The position numbers were made by a program, and so were the translations under genes. From positions 124,001 to 188,000 of the forward strand of contig NZ_PYMJ01000009.1 in assembly GCF_003025615.1 (NCBI RefSeq): DNA of 64,000 bases. The letters are read 5' to 3'. The DNA comes from Photobacterium frigidiphilum (GTDB lineage Bacteria > Pseudomonadota > Gammaproteobacteria > Enterobacterales > Vibrionaceae). Below the pieces are notes generated by a model. The model saw nothing but the letters and a program-made list of their open reading frames with translations. It had not been told where the DNA came from and did not search any database. Positions 30,502 to 40,520 of the stretch are shown piece after piece (position 1 is the first letter of the stretch; the number at the start of each line of letters is the position of its first letter).

Positions 30502-31431
30502 TTGCGCAATACACTTTTATCTTCACTTATCCTTGGTTGTACATTCAGTTCATCCGTTTTTGCTTGGAATGATGCAAAAAACAATTTTAGTTATGACACA
30601 AAGAGTTACGTAAACCCTCTTAGCGGGCGTGATACGACTCGTAATGACATAACAATGAATAAGTCATTCCAAAATCAAGGTTACGATAATAAAAGCAACA
30701 CAGAGCAAGCACCTTTGTTTGCAGATAATGCGGTAAATACAATTCCAATGCACCTCTCTGTTTCATCAGAAAAAGATTGGGATTACCTGATTGAACAGTC
30801 TTACACCATCTTTGGCTTAAGCCTTGCGACCGTCGCTGCGATGACATTACTGCCTGAAAGTGTCACCAATTGGGATGAAGACGATCGTAACCTGAGCAAC
30901 CTCGGTAGTAAGTGGTGGGATAACGTCAGTCAAGGGCCTGTTTGGGACCAAGATGACCACGTTTTAAACTATGTTATGCACCCTTACTTTGGTGGTGTTT
31001 ATTATACTGCAGCACGTCATTCGGGTTTTGACGAATGGGAGTCATTTTTATACTCCGCAACCATGTCTACTTTCTTCTGGGAGTATGGTGTAGAAGCGTT
31101 TGCTGAAGTACCCTCCATTCAAGATATTATCGTTACACCATTATTTGGTGCCGCCGTCGGTGAATTGATGTTCCAAAAAGAACTAGAGATTACGGCTCGC
31201 GGCGGTGAGGTCATGGGATCTAAGGCTGTCGGTGATGTCACCTTATTCTTCTTAAATCCTGTCGGTCATATCCACTATTGGATAACAGATATGTGGAATG
31301 GCGATGCAGATGTTAGCTTTAGTTACACACCATGGTTTGGCGACACAAATGCAGCTAATTTTGCACTTAATGCAGGTGCACCTTATGACCGTCAATTTTT
31401 CGGTTTTCAAGTAAAACTCGCATTAAACTAA
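30502..31431 (+). CDS. DUF3943 exported protein
   Basis: 309-aa predicted envelope protein. A TTG start is needed to include the signal peptide (MRNTLLSSLILGCTFSSSVFA); GGGG lies six bases upstream. The DUF3943 domain (about 120-290) contains WDQDDHVLNYVMHPYFGGVYY and FFWEYGVEAFAEVPSIQDI. Many members occur in periplasmic or outer-membrane contexts; the function is unknown. It is probably a single-gene unit with a hairpin at its 3' end. Confidence 0.75.
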   Translation: MRNTLLSSLILGCTFSSSVFAWNDAKNNFSYDTKSYVNPLSGRDTTRNDITMNKSFQNQGYDNKSNTEQAPLFADNAVNTIPMHLSVSSEKDWDYLIEQSYTIFGLSLATVAAMTLLPESVTNWDEDDRNLSNLGSKWWDNVSQGPVWDQDDHVLNYVMHPYFGGVYYTAARHSGFDEWESFLYSATMSTFFWEYGVEAFAEVPSIQDIIVTPLFGAAVGELMFQKELEITARGGEVMGSKAVGDVTLFFLNPVGHIHYWITDMWNGDADVSFSYTPWFGDTNAANFALNAGAPYDRQFFGFQVKLALN

Positions 31432-31444
31432 AAAACATAGCACA

Positions 31445-31485
31445 AAGTGGAAATGAAATAGTTTACCTTTATTTTATTTCCACTT
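31445..31485 (+). terminator. Hairpin after the DUF3943 gene
   Basis: AAGTGGAAAT (31445-31454) pairs with ATTTCCACTT (31476-31485), a perfect 10-bp stem with a partly paired loop. No T-tract follows, so it is a weak intrinsic terminator at best. Confidence 0.45.
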
Positions 31486-31610
31486 ATCAAACCCTTAATC
31501 ATTTGAAAATAACATAAATGAAGTAACATCACGCTTTATGGTTAAATTCATATTTAAAACATCGTTTTTAAGCTATCCTGCAAATACCATTTGAGCTAAT
31601 CAATGTCATA

Positions 31611-33608
31611 GTGCCGTTGTTAAATCAGACTTTTTTCCCCTTCAATCACCTTCAGAGCCCTATTTGGGTTTTTGATATTGATAATAAGACAATCATCTGG
31701 GCTAATTTAAGCGCTTTACCGCTTTGGGAAGCCGATTCCTTAAATGAATTAACCTCTCGAGATCTTGCTCACGATATGTCTGAAGCAGTAGAAGCCACAT
31801 TAAATGGTTACCGCTTACGTTTTAATAAAGATGAAATAATTAAAACTTGGTGGAATTTCACACCAAAACAAATTTTAAAAAAAGCATTATGTGTATTCTC
31901 TGGTCTTAAGTTACCCGATGGTCGTACTGCAATGTTAGTCGAAGTCATCGCTGAAGAATCGACATTACAACGTGACCTCGCCTTCACTGATTGCTCAAAC
32001 CTTGCCTTACTTTTTAGTAAGGAAGGAAGATTAGTCAGTGCTAACAATGCCTTTACCCTTTCTTTCGGTAAATATCTGCACGATCTCGCAAACTTTCTTG
32101 GTGATATCAGTAGTGCTGACTCATGGCTCAATAAAGCGAAAACAGACGGTACTATTCACTACAAAAAACTATGCTGGACGGGTCAAAGTCACCTTTGGTT
32201 TGATATAGAAGGAAAGTGGTTGAAAGACAAACAGCAACTACTCTTACATCTTACTAATATCAGCCCAGAAAAAGAGAAGTTAAGGAAAGCAAAATATAAT
32301 GCAGAACATGATTTCTTAACTGATTTATTAAACCGCCGTGGCATTTCAAACGCGATAAACGAGTCAAACCATCAACAACAGCCCTATAGTTTGTTATTCC
32401 TCGATATCGACGGTTTTAAAATGATCAATGATACTTATGGCCATGCTATTGGTGATAAGTTATTAAAAGCGATAGCAATACGTTTAAGAGAAACCCTGCA
32501 ACATAAAGGGCTCTTAGCGCGTTTCGGTGGCGATGAATTCATAATTCAAGTTGAACACCGTAATGTTCAAAACACACCTTCATTTGCTAAAGATATTATT
32601 GCCAAACTGAATAAGCCCTTCCATTTAAAAGAAGTGGGAGAATTATCGATTGGCTGTAGTATTGGTACTGCTAGCTACCCTGATGATGCTGATAATATTG
32701 AAACATTAGTCACTCAAGCAGATATGGCCATGCACCGTGCTAAGCTGCGAGGAAGAAACTGTAGCCATCACTTTTCACCTGATATGGCGGAAGCACTGTA
32801 TCGAAAAATGATATTGCGCCATCATTTAACCCTCGCGTTAGAAACTGAAGCGTTCGAACTGTATTACCAACCAATCATTGATTTAAAAACGCGAAAACTG
32901 AAAGGATTTGAAGCGTTAATTCGTTGGTATGATGAAGAATTAGGTCAAGTATCACCCGCCGAATTTATTCCATTAGCCGAAGAAACGGGTCAAATAGTCC
33001 CGCTGGGTAAATGGATATTTAAAACGGCTTTTTTACAGCTGGCAGCATGGCAAAAAAAGTATGATAAAGCATTCATGATGAGTGTTAATTTATCGAGAGC
33101 ACAATTACAAGCTAGCTTGGCTCCCACCATTGAAGCGATGATTCTGCGCTATAATATCAACCCTGCACAATTAGCGCTTGAGTTAACAGAATCAACCATG
33201 CTGCAGGAGTATGATGATGCAAAACAATGCTTAGAAGACCTTGCTGCATTGGGAATCGAATTATATCTGGATGACTTTGGCACCGGTTACTCGTCTTTAT
33301 CACAACTTCAAGATCTGCCGATTAGCACGGTAAAACTCGATCAAAGCTTTGTGCAAGGAAACCACAAAGGAAGCCGCGCAATTATCGAAGCCACTAAAGC
33401 GATTTGTGAAAAATTAGATTTAAAAGTCGTTGCCGAGGGTGTTGAAACAATCGAGCAATTACAATATTTGCAAATGTGTAACTTTGATTATTGCCAAGGC
33501 TACTATTTAGCGAAACCCATGCCTGCTCATCAATTAGAAGCCAGTGGGTTTGCGTTACTGAATGAAGTACCTGAATTACCTCATCATAGTCTTTTTCATT
33601 CACAGTAA
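31611..33608 (+). CDS. PAS-GGDEF-EAL cyclic-di-GMP protein
   Basis: 665-aa signalling protein. Two PAS-like sensor segments (about 10-110 and 120-220) precede a GGDEF domain (about 235-395) with intact FGGDEF and an EAL domain (about 410-650) with intact KGFEALIRW, ELTESTM, DDFGTGYSSL and KLDQSFV motifs. No RxxD inhibitory site precedes GGDEF. Both activities are therefore possible, with the net direction unknown. No membrane helices, so it is cytosolic. The GTG start is the earliest in frame, with a weak ribosome site. Confidence 0.85.
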   Translation: MPLLNQTFFPFNHLQSPIWVFDIDNKTIIWANLSALPLWEADSLNELTSRDLAHDMSEAVEATLNGYRLRFNKDEIIKTWWNFTPKQILKKALCVFSGLKLPDGRTAMLVEVIAEESTLQRDLAFTDCSNLALLFSKEGRLVSANNAFTLSFGKYLHDLANFLGDISSADSWLNKAKTDGTIHYKKLCWTGQSHLWFDIEGKWLKDKQQLLLHLTNISPEKEKLRKAKYNAEHDFLTDLLNRRGISNAINESNHQQQPYSLLFLDIDGFKMINDTYGHAIGDKLLKAIAIRLRETLQHKGLLARFGGDEFIIQVEHRNVQNTPSFAKDIIAKLNKPFHLKEVGELSIGCSIGTASYPDDADNIETLVTQADMAMHRAKLRGRNCSHHFSPDMAEALYRKMILRHHLTLALETEAFELYYQPIIDLKTRKLKGFEALIRWYDEELGQVSPAEFIPLAEETGQIVPLGKWIFKTAFLQLAAWQKKYDKAFMMSVNLSRAQLQASLAPTIEAMILRYNINPAQLALELTESTMLQEYDDAKQCLEDLAALGIELYLDDFGTGYSSLSQLQDLPISTVKLDQSFVQGNHKGSRAIIEATKAICEKLDLKVVAEGVETIEQLQYLQMCNFDYCQGYYLAKPMPAHQLEASGFALLNEVPELPHHSLFHSQ

Positions 33609-33619
33609 ACTAACGATAT

Positions 33620-33648
33620 AAAAAAGGTCTCTAACGAGACCTTTTTTA
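33620..33648. terminator. Bidirectional terminator, GGDEF-EAL gene / TauE gene
   Basis: AAAAAAGGTCTC, loop TAAC, GAGACCTTTTTT. A 12-bp perfect stem with T-runs on both strands. Confidence 0.9.
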
Positions 33649-33653
33649 TGACA

Positions 33654-33682
33654 ATCCTGCATTTTTAAATCGCTTGGGTATA
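33654..33682. repeat. Degenerate half copy of repeat family 1
   Basis: ATCCTGCAT, then a diverged stretch, then CGCTTGGGTATA. It corresponds to the right half of the 43246 palindrome. It lies between the terminator and the TauE stop codon. Confidence 0.45.
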
Positions 33683-33689
33683 AGTTTCT

Positions 33690-34418
33690 TTATGCCATTA
33701 AAGGGCTCAACCCTTGCCACATAGCCAGCACACCAGAAACAGAACATAAAATCAAAAGGGCATAACGCACCCACTCAGCCTTAATTAAATGCTGAACTCG
33801 GTATGCGAACCACGTGCTAATTAATGACGCAGGTAATAACATTATTCCGTACTTAAAATGCCACCAGCTGAAATGCCCAGTTGCAGACAAGGCAACTAAT
33901 GATAACACACAGCTAAATGCAAAATACCCAGCAAGATTTGCGCGTAATTTACCCGCTTCTGCATGCTGTAATACTAACGCCATTGGGGGTCCGCCGATGC
34001 TGGTAGTTGTTCCCATAACACCAGATGCAAATCCCGCCCAAAAAAGCGCTTTCGGCGTAGGTCGTATACGCACTTTCGTTAAACTGATAACAACAGCTAA
34101 TAACACACCAATACCCAGCACTAACGCCAAGGATTCAGACGTAATATACATCAGTAAAATACCGGCAACGATAGTACCAGGAACACGACCAACGAATGCA
34201 GCAGTTAAGCCTTTAAACGATAACATGTGGCGATACTGCCACATGTTAAACAACGCGAGAAAAAAGCCCACTAGCGTAATTACGCCCGGCACAAATTTAG
34301 GTTCAAAGAAATAAATAATTGGAGCTGCAACAATTGCCATTCCAAAACCGACAGTGCTTTGAACAAAACAACCCGCAGCCAATGCGAGAGCACAATAAAT
34401 AAGTGTTGTGGTGTCCAT
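33690..34418 (-). CDS. TauE/SafE family membrane transporter
   Basis: 242-aa inner-membrane protein with about 7-8 helices. It has the family hallmarks of an N-terminal GCFVQSTVGFGMAIVAAP repeat and the matching second repeat (GFASGVMGTTTSIGGPPMAL). Members export sulfite, sulfoacetate or other organic anions. It lies 27 nt downstream of the methyltransferase gene, probably in one operon. The substrate is unknown; proximity to cysB and the asr operon is suggestive only. Confidence 0.8.
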   Translation of the reverse strand: MDTTTLIYCALALAAGCFVQSTVGFGMAIVAAPIIYFFEPKFVPGVITLVGFFLALFNMWQYRHMLSFKGLTAAFVGRVPGTIVAGILLMYITSESLALVLGIGVLLAVVISLTKVRIRPTPKALFWAGFASGVMGTTTSIGGPPMALVLQHAEAGKLRANLAGYFAFSCVLSLVALSATGHFSWWHFKYGIMLLPASLISTWFAYRVQHLIKAEWVRYALLILCSVSGVLAMWQGLSPLMA

Positions 34419-34445
34419 CTTCTGTTTAGCCCTTGTCTGTCGTTG

Positions 34446-35642
34446 CTAGCTATCTTTACGCTCAGCATGAATAAGTATATTTCGTGGTGTTACCGGTTTA
34501 TCACAGAATGTGCCTAGGGATACGTCATAATTTGACTGCTCTAAATAACAAACACGATCAAGTACTAGCCACATTTCTAGCGGGCGTCGAAATAGCTGAC
34601 GAACTAATTCCATTCGTTCAATAATGCCATGTCGTCGTTCACCTTCTTGCTGCCAATATTCAAAATCAATATTTGGTCTTAGCTCTATATTTTTCTTTTC
34701 AGCAGCCCATAGGCAAAATGCAACAAAACCTTCATTTAATAATGCTTTATGTACATTGGGAACGGGTAAATACTCGTCGTTATTTAGCAGATGCCGCTGT
34801 AACGAGTCAAAACCTAAACGAAAACTGACTTCTAAAAAACGTTGGCGTCGAATACGCTTCCCTGCAGTAACCGTTTCTTGTAATGGTAAACGTAAATCAT
34901 GTTTGTTTAGGGAAATCGTACTTTGTTTCGCTGTATGCGAAAGCGGTTGGTATATTTCAGACCGAATTAAATGATAACAACACGGCGACACACTTACCGC
35001 AGCACCTTGTCGCTCTACCACTCGCTGTAATAGCGACACATGTAGATCACCACATGCGTGTAGTGCAACAGCATGTTGTTTGGATTGAATATGAGTATCA
35101 CTACTCTCATCAAATGCATCAGCTTGTACAAAATGAATCGGTAATTTAAGTTGCTTAGCAGATGCTTCACCATCAACACAAAGCTGCTGCTGCCACTCCA
35201 AACTAGTGACTGGCATATCATGGGTTGCCGCTAAAATACGGCCAAGATGCCCTTTACCAGCACACCACTCTAACCAAGGTAATTGCAAACGCGGTAATGC
35301 CGCATTAAAAGCATTTATTTGAGTCCACTTTCGCCCTGGAATACCCGTATTTAAGCCATAGGGCACATCGATATCCATTGATGATAATGGTTGGCATAGC
35401 GATAATTGGTGCAACACAGCAGCGTCTGGAATCCAGCTAGATAAAGCGGCGACCAATTTATCACTATCTGCATTTAATTCTTCAATTTGTTGCTCAGTTA
35501 AGCTGTTCAGCCATGCACACATCTCGGGGTGTGTTTGCAACCATACACTGTCTTTTTCAGCAAAAGGCATAAATTGCCAAAACGCTTTATTTCTCGACAG
35601 TACATCATCAAGTTGTCGAAATTGTTGGGCATAGCCAGCCAT
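34446..35642 (-). CDS. Putative SAM-dependent methyltransferase
   Basis: 398-aa protein with a Rossmann methyltransferase core in its middle (motif I WCAGKGHLGRIL near residue 130, then LEWQQQLC and the VALHACGDL segment). SPCCYH follows as a likely substrate or metal motif. It resembles the Methyltransf_32 (METTL25-like) family. Flanking N- and C-terminal helical regions are of unknown function. It is first in a two-gene unit with TauE/SafE. The substrate is unknown. Confidence 0.65.
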   Translation of the reverse strand: MAGYAQQFRQLDDVLSRNKAFWQFMPFAEKDSVWLQTHPEMCAWLNSLTEQQIEELNADSDKLVAALSSWIPDAAVLHQLSLCQPLSSMDIDVPYGLNTGIPGRKWTQINAFNAALPRLQLPWLEWCAGKGHLGRILAATHDMPVTSLEWQQQLCVDGEASAKQLKLPIHFVQADAFDESSDTHIQSKQHAVALHACGDLHVSLLQRVVERQGAAVSVSPCCYHLIRSEIYQPLSHTAKQSTISLNKHDLRLPLQETVTAGKRIRRQRFLEVSFRLGFDSLQRHLLNNDEYLPVPNVHKALLNEGFVAFCLWAAEKKNIELRPNIDFEYWQQEGERRHGIIERMELVRQLFRRPLEMWLVLDRVCYLEQSNYDVSLGTFCDKPVTPRNILIHAERKDS

Positions 35643-35701
35643 GTAGTCGTTCTCAAATACAGAATGGTTTAATTGGCCGATATTTTATACTAATGTCCCG
35701 A

Positions 35702-35735
35702 TATACCCAAGCTACCTCAAGATGCAGGATTCAGA
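35702..35735. repeat. Half copy of repeat family 1
   Basis: TATACCCAAGCTACCTCAAG, then ATGCAGGATTCAG. It is closest to the family consensus for the left half, located upstream of the methyltransferase gene. Confidence 0.7.
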
Positions 35736-35818
35736 GTGATCTCAGCGTATTTAATTCAAGGAAAATAATTGTGTCACTTTCATCTCACCAGCATCAAAAT
35801 AGGCATCAGTAAGCAGAC

Positions 35819-35849
35819 ATAAAAAAAACGCTAACTCAGCGTTTTTTTT
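35819..35849 (-). terminator. Terminator after cysB
   Basis: AAAAAAACGCT, loop AACTC, AGCGTTTTTTT. An 11-bp perfect stem flanked by long A- and T-runs, 30 nt past the cysB stop. It is able to work in both directions. Confidence 0.88.
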
Positions 35850-35879
35850 AACATTGTCATTAAAAACTAAAAGGAATGG

Positions 35880-36866
<987 letters not shown>

Positions 36867-37142
36867 CTATAGTCCATTACATTTTATACCAATTACAAGT
36901 AAGCATTGAATATTCCGGGGGTAACTATTCAACGAGGTTAATATCAGTCTGTAACCATGTAATTCATATTGTTACATAGCGATTGTACGGGTTTTGATAA
37001 TGTTTGTTTGCTCTTTTTCGCATTAACACCAAGGCGGTCTACTTATTGCCTTTAAATCTTTATTAAATTATCTCTTTTAATCGGCATATAACTCAAATTA
37101 ACACAATTCCTATTAACTTTGAGGGATCTCGCTATCACCCAA

Positions 37143-37204
37143 AAGATAGATGGTGTATCTTACAAGTTCGACTAAAAAAATCGCATGGAAGATAGACGTA
37201 TCTT
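37143..37204 (+). promoter_or_regulatory. Tandem AAGATA/TATCTT dyads before the 37205 gene
   Basis: AAGATA-N7-TATCTT at 37143-37161 and AAGATA-N4-TATCTT at 37189-37204. Starts are 46 bp apart and the second abuts the ATG at 37205. They could be operator pairs or RNA hairpins that hide the start codon. The rest of the 338-bp cysB gap shows nothing further that I can name. Confidence 0.45.
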
Positions 37205-37966
37205 ATGAGTATACCTTTAGTAATAGGCCTATTTGCCTTGTTGCTGATATTGATCGTTGGCTATAACGTTATTATTCAGTACCGCCAACGTTTAGAGAGT
37301 GAGAAACAACAAGAACTGGCAAAACATATCGCCGTTATAGATGCGACTGAAGATCTAATTGGTAATGCGCATCACTTACCTTACAGCAAAGAATTATTAG
37401 TCTGCCTAAATCAGCGTATCTTATTTGCCTTACAATCTATGAGCGATACAGATCCTACGGAAAAGAGCCTACCAGCACGTATTAAAAATGTTGCTGAACA
37501 AATTAAACACTTACAAGCTAATTACTCTAATGCGGATGTGGCAAGCTTCAAAACACCAAGTACAGATAAGCAAGCCATCGGCATGTTACAACTGGTTAAG
37601 CGCCTCAAAACGGTCATTAAAAATGAACACAGTAAAGGTCGCCTAGCGACTCAAGCTTTTGTAACAGAAAATGCTCGCCTTGAAGGTATTCAACTACGCA
37701 TCAACATTGAAAATGTCGTTAAACGAGCTAACGATGCTCGTCTGAAACGCCAACTGGGTACAGCCAAACAATTGTTGAAAAAAGGCATTGATGTTCTGTC
37801 TAGCAAGAATGATAACTACGCCAATAAAGCCCGTGAAAAGCTGCAAGTTATGCTAAGTGAAATTGATAATAGTCAATCACTAAACCACGAGCAAGAACGC
37901 CAACAAATCATTGATAAAGAACACGATGAATTGGATGTATTGTTCCAGCCAAAACGCAAATGGTAA
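37205..37966 (+). CDS. Hypothetical membrane-anchored coiled-coil protein
   Basis: 253-aa protein I do not recognise. Residues 4-24 form one membrane helix (IPLVIGLFALLLILIVGYNVII); the rest is charged and helical, with heptad-like stretches (about 100-230) rich in Lys, Glu and Gln. The C-terminus is basic. The ribosome site is weak and lies within a dyad ending at the ATG. It is a single-gene unit with its own terminator at 38009. It could be an inner-membrane scaffold; no motif supports an enzymatic role. Confidence 0.65.
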   Translation: MSIPLVIGLFALLLILIVGYNVIIQYRQRLESEKQQELAKHIAVIDATEDLIGNAHHLPYSKELLVCLNQRILFALQSMSDTDPTEKSLPARIKNVAEQIKHLQANYSNADVASFKTPSTDKQAIGMLQLVKRLKTVIKNEHSKGRLATQAFVTENARLEGIQLRINIENVVKRANDARLKRQLGTAKQLLKKGIDVLSSKNDNYANKAREKLQVMLSEIDNSQSLNHEQERQQIIDKEHDELDVLFQPKRKW

Positions 37967-38008
37967 ACACCAGACAGCATAAGGCAGATATTGAACATCG
38001 ATAATTAT

Positions 38009-38036
38009 TGAAAAGGTCGCTGGTGCGACCTTTTTT
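38009..38036 (+). terminator. Terminator after the 37205 gene
   Basis: AAAAGGTCGC, loop TGGT, GCGACCTTTTTT. A 10-bp perfect stem with a T6 tail. Confidence 0.9.
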
Positions 38037-38063
38037 ACGGCTGCGCTATTTTCATATTGCCAC

Positions 38064-38230
38064 TAATACCATTCTAGGTAAGTAGTTGATCATAATATTG
38101 CGCAGGAAAAATCGCTTATAACTAGGCATGAATTGCTGATAACTAGTGGCTCTAATTACAAAATTCATAACAACGTTATAAGGAGTTTTAACCAGCAAGA
38201 ATGATCAAATACTTATGTAGGATGGTATAA
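38064..38230. mobile_element. 167-bp MITE-like element, repeat family 2
   Basis: Left end TAATACCATTCTAGGTAAG and right end (reverse complement) TTATACCATCCTACATAAG. Both continue to TTGATCAT; about 23 of 29 terminal bases match. The interior is non-coding. A half copy is at 47312. It lies between the 37205 gene's terminator and miaE. It is distinct from family 1, and an origin by transposition in trans is inferred. Confidence 0.65.
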
Positions 38231-38286
38231 GAGTCGAGTAAGCACTTAATCTTTACGCAGAAACATACCACTAGATAGAACCGATT

Positions 38287-39066
38287 ATGAATAAAACTCA
38301 ACAGATGATTGACGAGCTACTCTCGCCTATCAAACAGTTCTTATACTGTGAAACCCCTGATGCTTGGATAAACGAAGCCATTAAACCTGAAAACTTAACA
38401 GGATTACTGGTCGATCACTGTAACTGCGAGCTAAAAGCAAGCCAAACAGCCATGTGGCTGATCCGCAAATACGCGGTAGATGCAGATAGTGGCAAAGCAT
38501 TACTCGAATGGGCAAAACCTTATGAAGATTTTGTCTATGGCAGAGTGCGAAATACAGACGCCTTTCATGGCAAAAAAAATGGGTTGTCAGCCCCTTTAGT
38601 TGCCAAAGAAAGCTTTGCACATGGTCCTGAACTTATCGACAAAATGGTTCGCTTAATCAAAGAAGAGTTCCACCACTTTGAACAAGTATTAGATATCATG
38701 GTGAGCCGTAACATCCCTTACAGTAATTTAAGTGCGGGTCGTTATGCGAAAGGGCTAATGAAAGCGGTTCGTACACACGAACCTGCAACGTTAATTGATA
38801 AGTTGATTGCTGGCGCATATATCGAGGCTCGATCTTGTGAACGCTTTGCTAAATTAGCCCCATTTTTAGATGACGAATTACAGAAATTCTATATTTCATT
38901 ATTACGCTCAGAAGCGCGTCACTATCAAGATTATTTACAACTCGCAGAACAAATTGCAGGGCACAACATTTCAGACCGTATTCGTATCATCGGTGAAAAA
39001 GAAGCTGCGTTAATTAACTCAGAAGACAATATGTTCCGATTTCATAGCGGCATACCTGCTGCATAA
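38287..39066 (+). CDS. miaE: MiaE, tRNA 2-methylthio-N6-isopentenyl-adenosine hydroxylase
   Basis: Diiron monooxygenase that hydroxylates ms2i6A37 of tRNA to ms2io6A. The 259-aa protein is helical with carboxylate/His metal ligands in KEEFHHFEQVLD (about residues 129-140), YIEARSCERF and RSEARHYQDYL. It matches the MiaE family along its length. The upstream ribosome site is weak (AGAACCG). E. coli lacks this gene; Vibrionaceae and Salmonella have it. Confidence 0.9.
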   Translation: MNKTQQMIDELLSPIKQFLYCETPDAWINEAIKPENLTGLLVDHCNCELKASQTAMWLIRKYAVDADSGKALLEWAKPYEDFVYGRVRNTDAFHGKKNGLSAPLVAKESFAHGPELIDKMVRLIKEEFHHFEQVLDIMVSRNIPYSNLSAGRYAKGLMKAVRTHEPATLIDKLIAGAYIEARSCERFAKLAPFLDDELQKFYISLLRSEARHYQDYLQLAEQIAGHNISDRIRIIGEKEAALINSEDNMFRFHSGIPAA

Positions 39067-39259
39067 CCAGCTACAAGTACAGCGGTCTAATACCATGCAC
39101 TCTTGTTGGCTAGGCTTGGTATTTGATTGTCATTGATTATGGCATCATGAACGATTACACTAATTTCAGGGTTATAAATAGACAAACAAACCCACATTAA
39201 GCTTTGATTTGCTCGCTTTTCTCCGGATAAATACAATGAGATAACAAGGAGTAGAGAAT

Positions 39260-39403
39260 ATGCCAATTCTTGTTGATAATGGAATTATCGATCGCATTAA
39301 TACTTCTTATCACTTTTTGAAACTTATGTTCAGGGATCGCCATAAGACTCATAATGGAACACTATTTGCCATTAGCAGTATAGCGATAGAGTGTAGTAAG
39401 TAA
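39260..39403 (+). CDS. Candidate 47-aa small protein
   Basis: Short gene of unknown family. AAGGAG stands eight bases before ATG 39260. The product starts MPILVDNGIIDRINTSYHFL and is basic in the centre (MFRDRHKTHNG), with a short hydrophobic C-terminal part ending in Cys-Ser-Lys. An intrinsic terminator follows at 39416 and TACAAT with a poor -35 precedes it, giving a complete unit in the miaE-lysR gap. It could be a small protein or a toxin-like peptide; no evidence decides. Confidence 0.5.
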   Translation: MPILVDNGIIDRINTSYHFLKLMFRDRHKTHNGTLFAISSIAIECSK

Positions 39404-39415
39404 CTAAATACCTAA

Positions 39416-39439
39416 GCCCTGCTATCGAGCGGGGTTTTT
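39416..39439 (+). terminator. Terminator after the 39260 small ORF
   Basis: CCCTGCT (39417-39423), loop ATCG, AGCGGGG (39428-39434), then TTTTT. It is 330 nt from the miaE stop and 12 nt from the small ORF stop, so it most likely serves the small ORF. Confidence 0.8.
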
Positions 39440-39464
39440 AATACTTATTCTCAGGTACGTTTAA

Positions 39465-40436
39465 ATGAAACTACAGCAGCTACGCTATCTAAGAGCGATA
39501 GTAAATCATGATCTAAATATCTCAGCAGCATCAAAAAGTATCTATACCACGCAGCCAGGAGTAAGTAAGCAAATAGGCCTGCTTGAAGCAGAACTTGGTG
39601 TTAAAATCTTCGAACGTAAAGGAAAAAACCTAAACGCGATTACCAGTATTGGCAAGCAGATAATTGATGAAGGGATGAAGATTTTGGCTGTGGAAGAGCG
39701 GATATACGCTATCTCCAGAGATTATCTCAATCCTGAAGGTGGATGCTTGAACATCTATACAACCAACACGATTGCACGTTTCTTATTGCCTAAGACCGTC
39801 AACAAATTTGTAAAAAAACACCCTGATATTACTTTCCACATTGGAGCCGCACATCCCGATGAGAATGGCGCTATTATCAAAAAAGGTCACTCTGACTTTT
39901 CTATTGTTGCGCAAGATGTAGAGCGAGATAAAGATCTTATCGTTCTTCCAGCTTATAAATGGTCACTAAGCCTAATACTCCCATCGAATCACCCATTGAG
40001 AAAAGAAAAAGACATAACTCTCGAAATGATCAGTAAATACAACCTGATTAGTTATGATTCTGGATCGACAGGGAAAATAGCACAAGATACCGCATTTGCA
40101 GAACAAGGCATAAAACCGACTTACTTCATGACCGCTATGGATGTTGACGTAATAAAGCAATATGTAAGCATGGATCTCGGTATCGGTATCATTGCAACAA
40201 TTGCCGCTAAACAAATTTGTGACGGTGACATTGTTGCTATTCCTCTTGAAGGAATCATACCTGATTGCGACGCTTGGATTTGTTATAGCAGAAATGTCTT
40301 CTTGCAAAAGCACATGTATGACTTCATTGAAAGCTTTGCCCCACACTTGAAACAAGAAGTAATGGAAGTGATTGCACACTCAACTAACAATGAAATAGTC
40401 AAGATATCTCAAGAATTTGAGTTACCACGTTACTAA
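39465..40436 (+). CDS. CysB-like LysR-family regulator
   Basis: 323-aa paralogue of CysB. The HTH is SIYTTQPGVSKQIGLLEAELG, and the pocket segment TTNTIARFLLP replaces the Cys[11 protein letters not shown]. The MTAMDVDVIKQYVSMDLGIG block is kept. It is similar to Cbl/CysB but with a changed ligand site, so the inducer probably differs. It converges on the M20/DUF3100 operon, its most likely target by proximity, though the operon is not divergent. The ribosome site before the ATG is weak. Confidence 0.82.
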   Translation: MKLQQLRYLRAIVNHDLNISAASKSIYTTQPGVSKQIGLLEAELGVKIFERKGKNLNAITSIGKQIIDEGMKILAVEERIYAISRDYLNPEGGCLNIYTTNTIARFLLPKTVNKFVKKHPDITFHIGAAHPDENGAIIKKGHSDFSIVAQDVERDKDLIVLPAYKWSLSLILPSNHPLRKEKDITLEMISKYNLISYDSGSTGKIAQDTAFAEQGIKPTYFMTAMDVDVIKQYVSMDLGIGIIATIAAKQICDGDIVAIPLEGIIPDCDAWICYSRNVFLQKHMYDFIESFAPHLKQEVMEVIAHSTNNEIVKISQEFELPRY

Positions 40437-40478
40437 AAAAACTACTCAGGTACATAGTCGCAACTAGTATCTGAGTAG
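40435..40478 (-). terminator. Terminator of the DUF3100-M20 operon
   Basis: CTACTCAG (40442-40449) pairs with CTGAGTAG (40471-40478). On the minus strand the stem is followed by seven T. The tail overlaps the stop region of the convergent LysR gene. Confidence 0.6.
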
Positions 40479-40520
40479 GTATTTATTCTGTTAGATGACA
40501 AACATGAGCGAATAGCTCTG

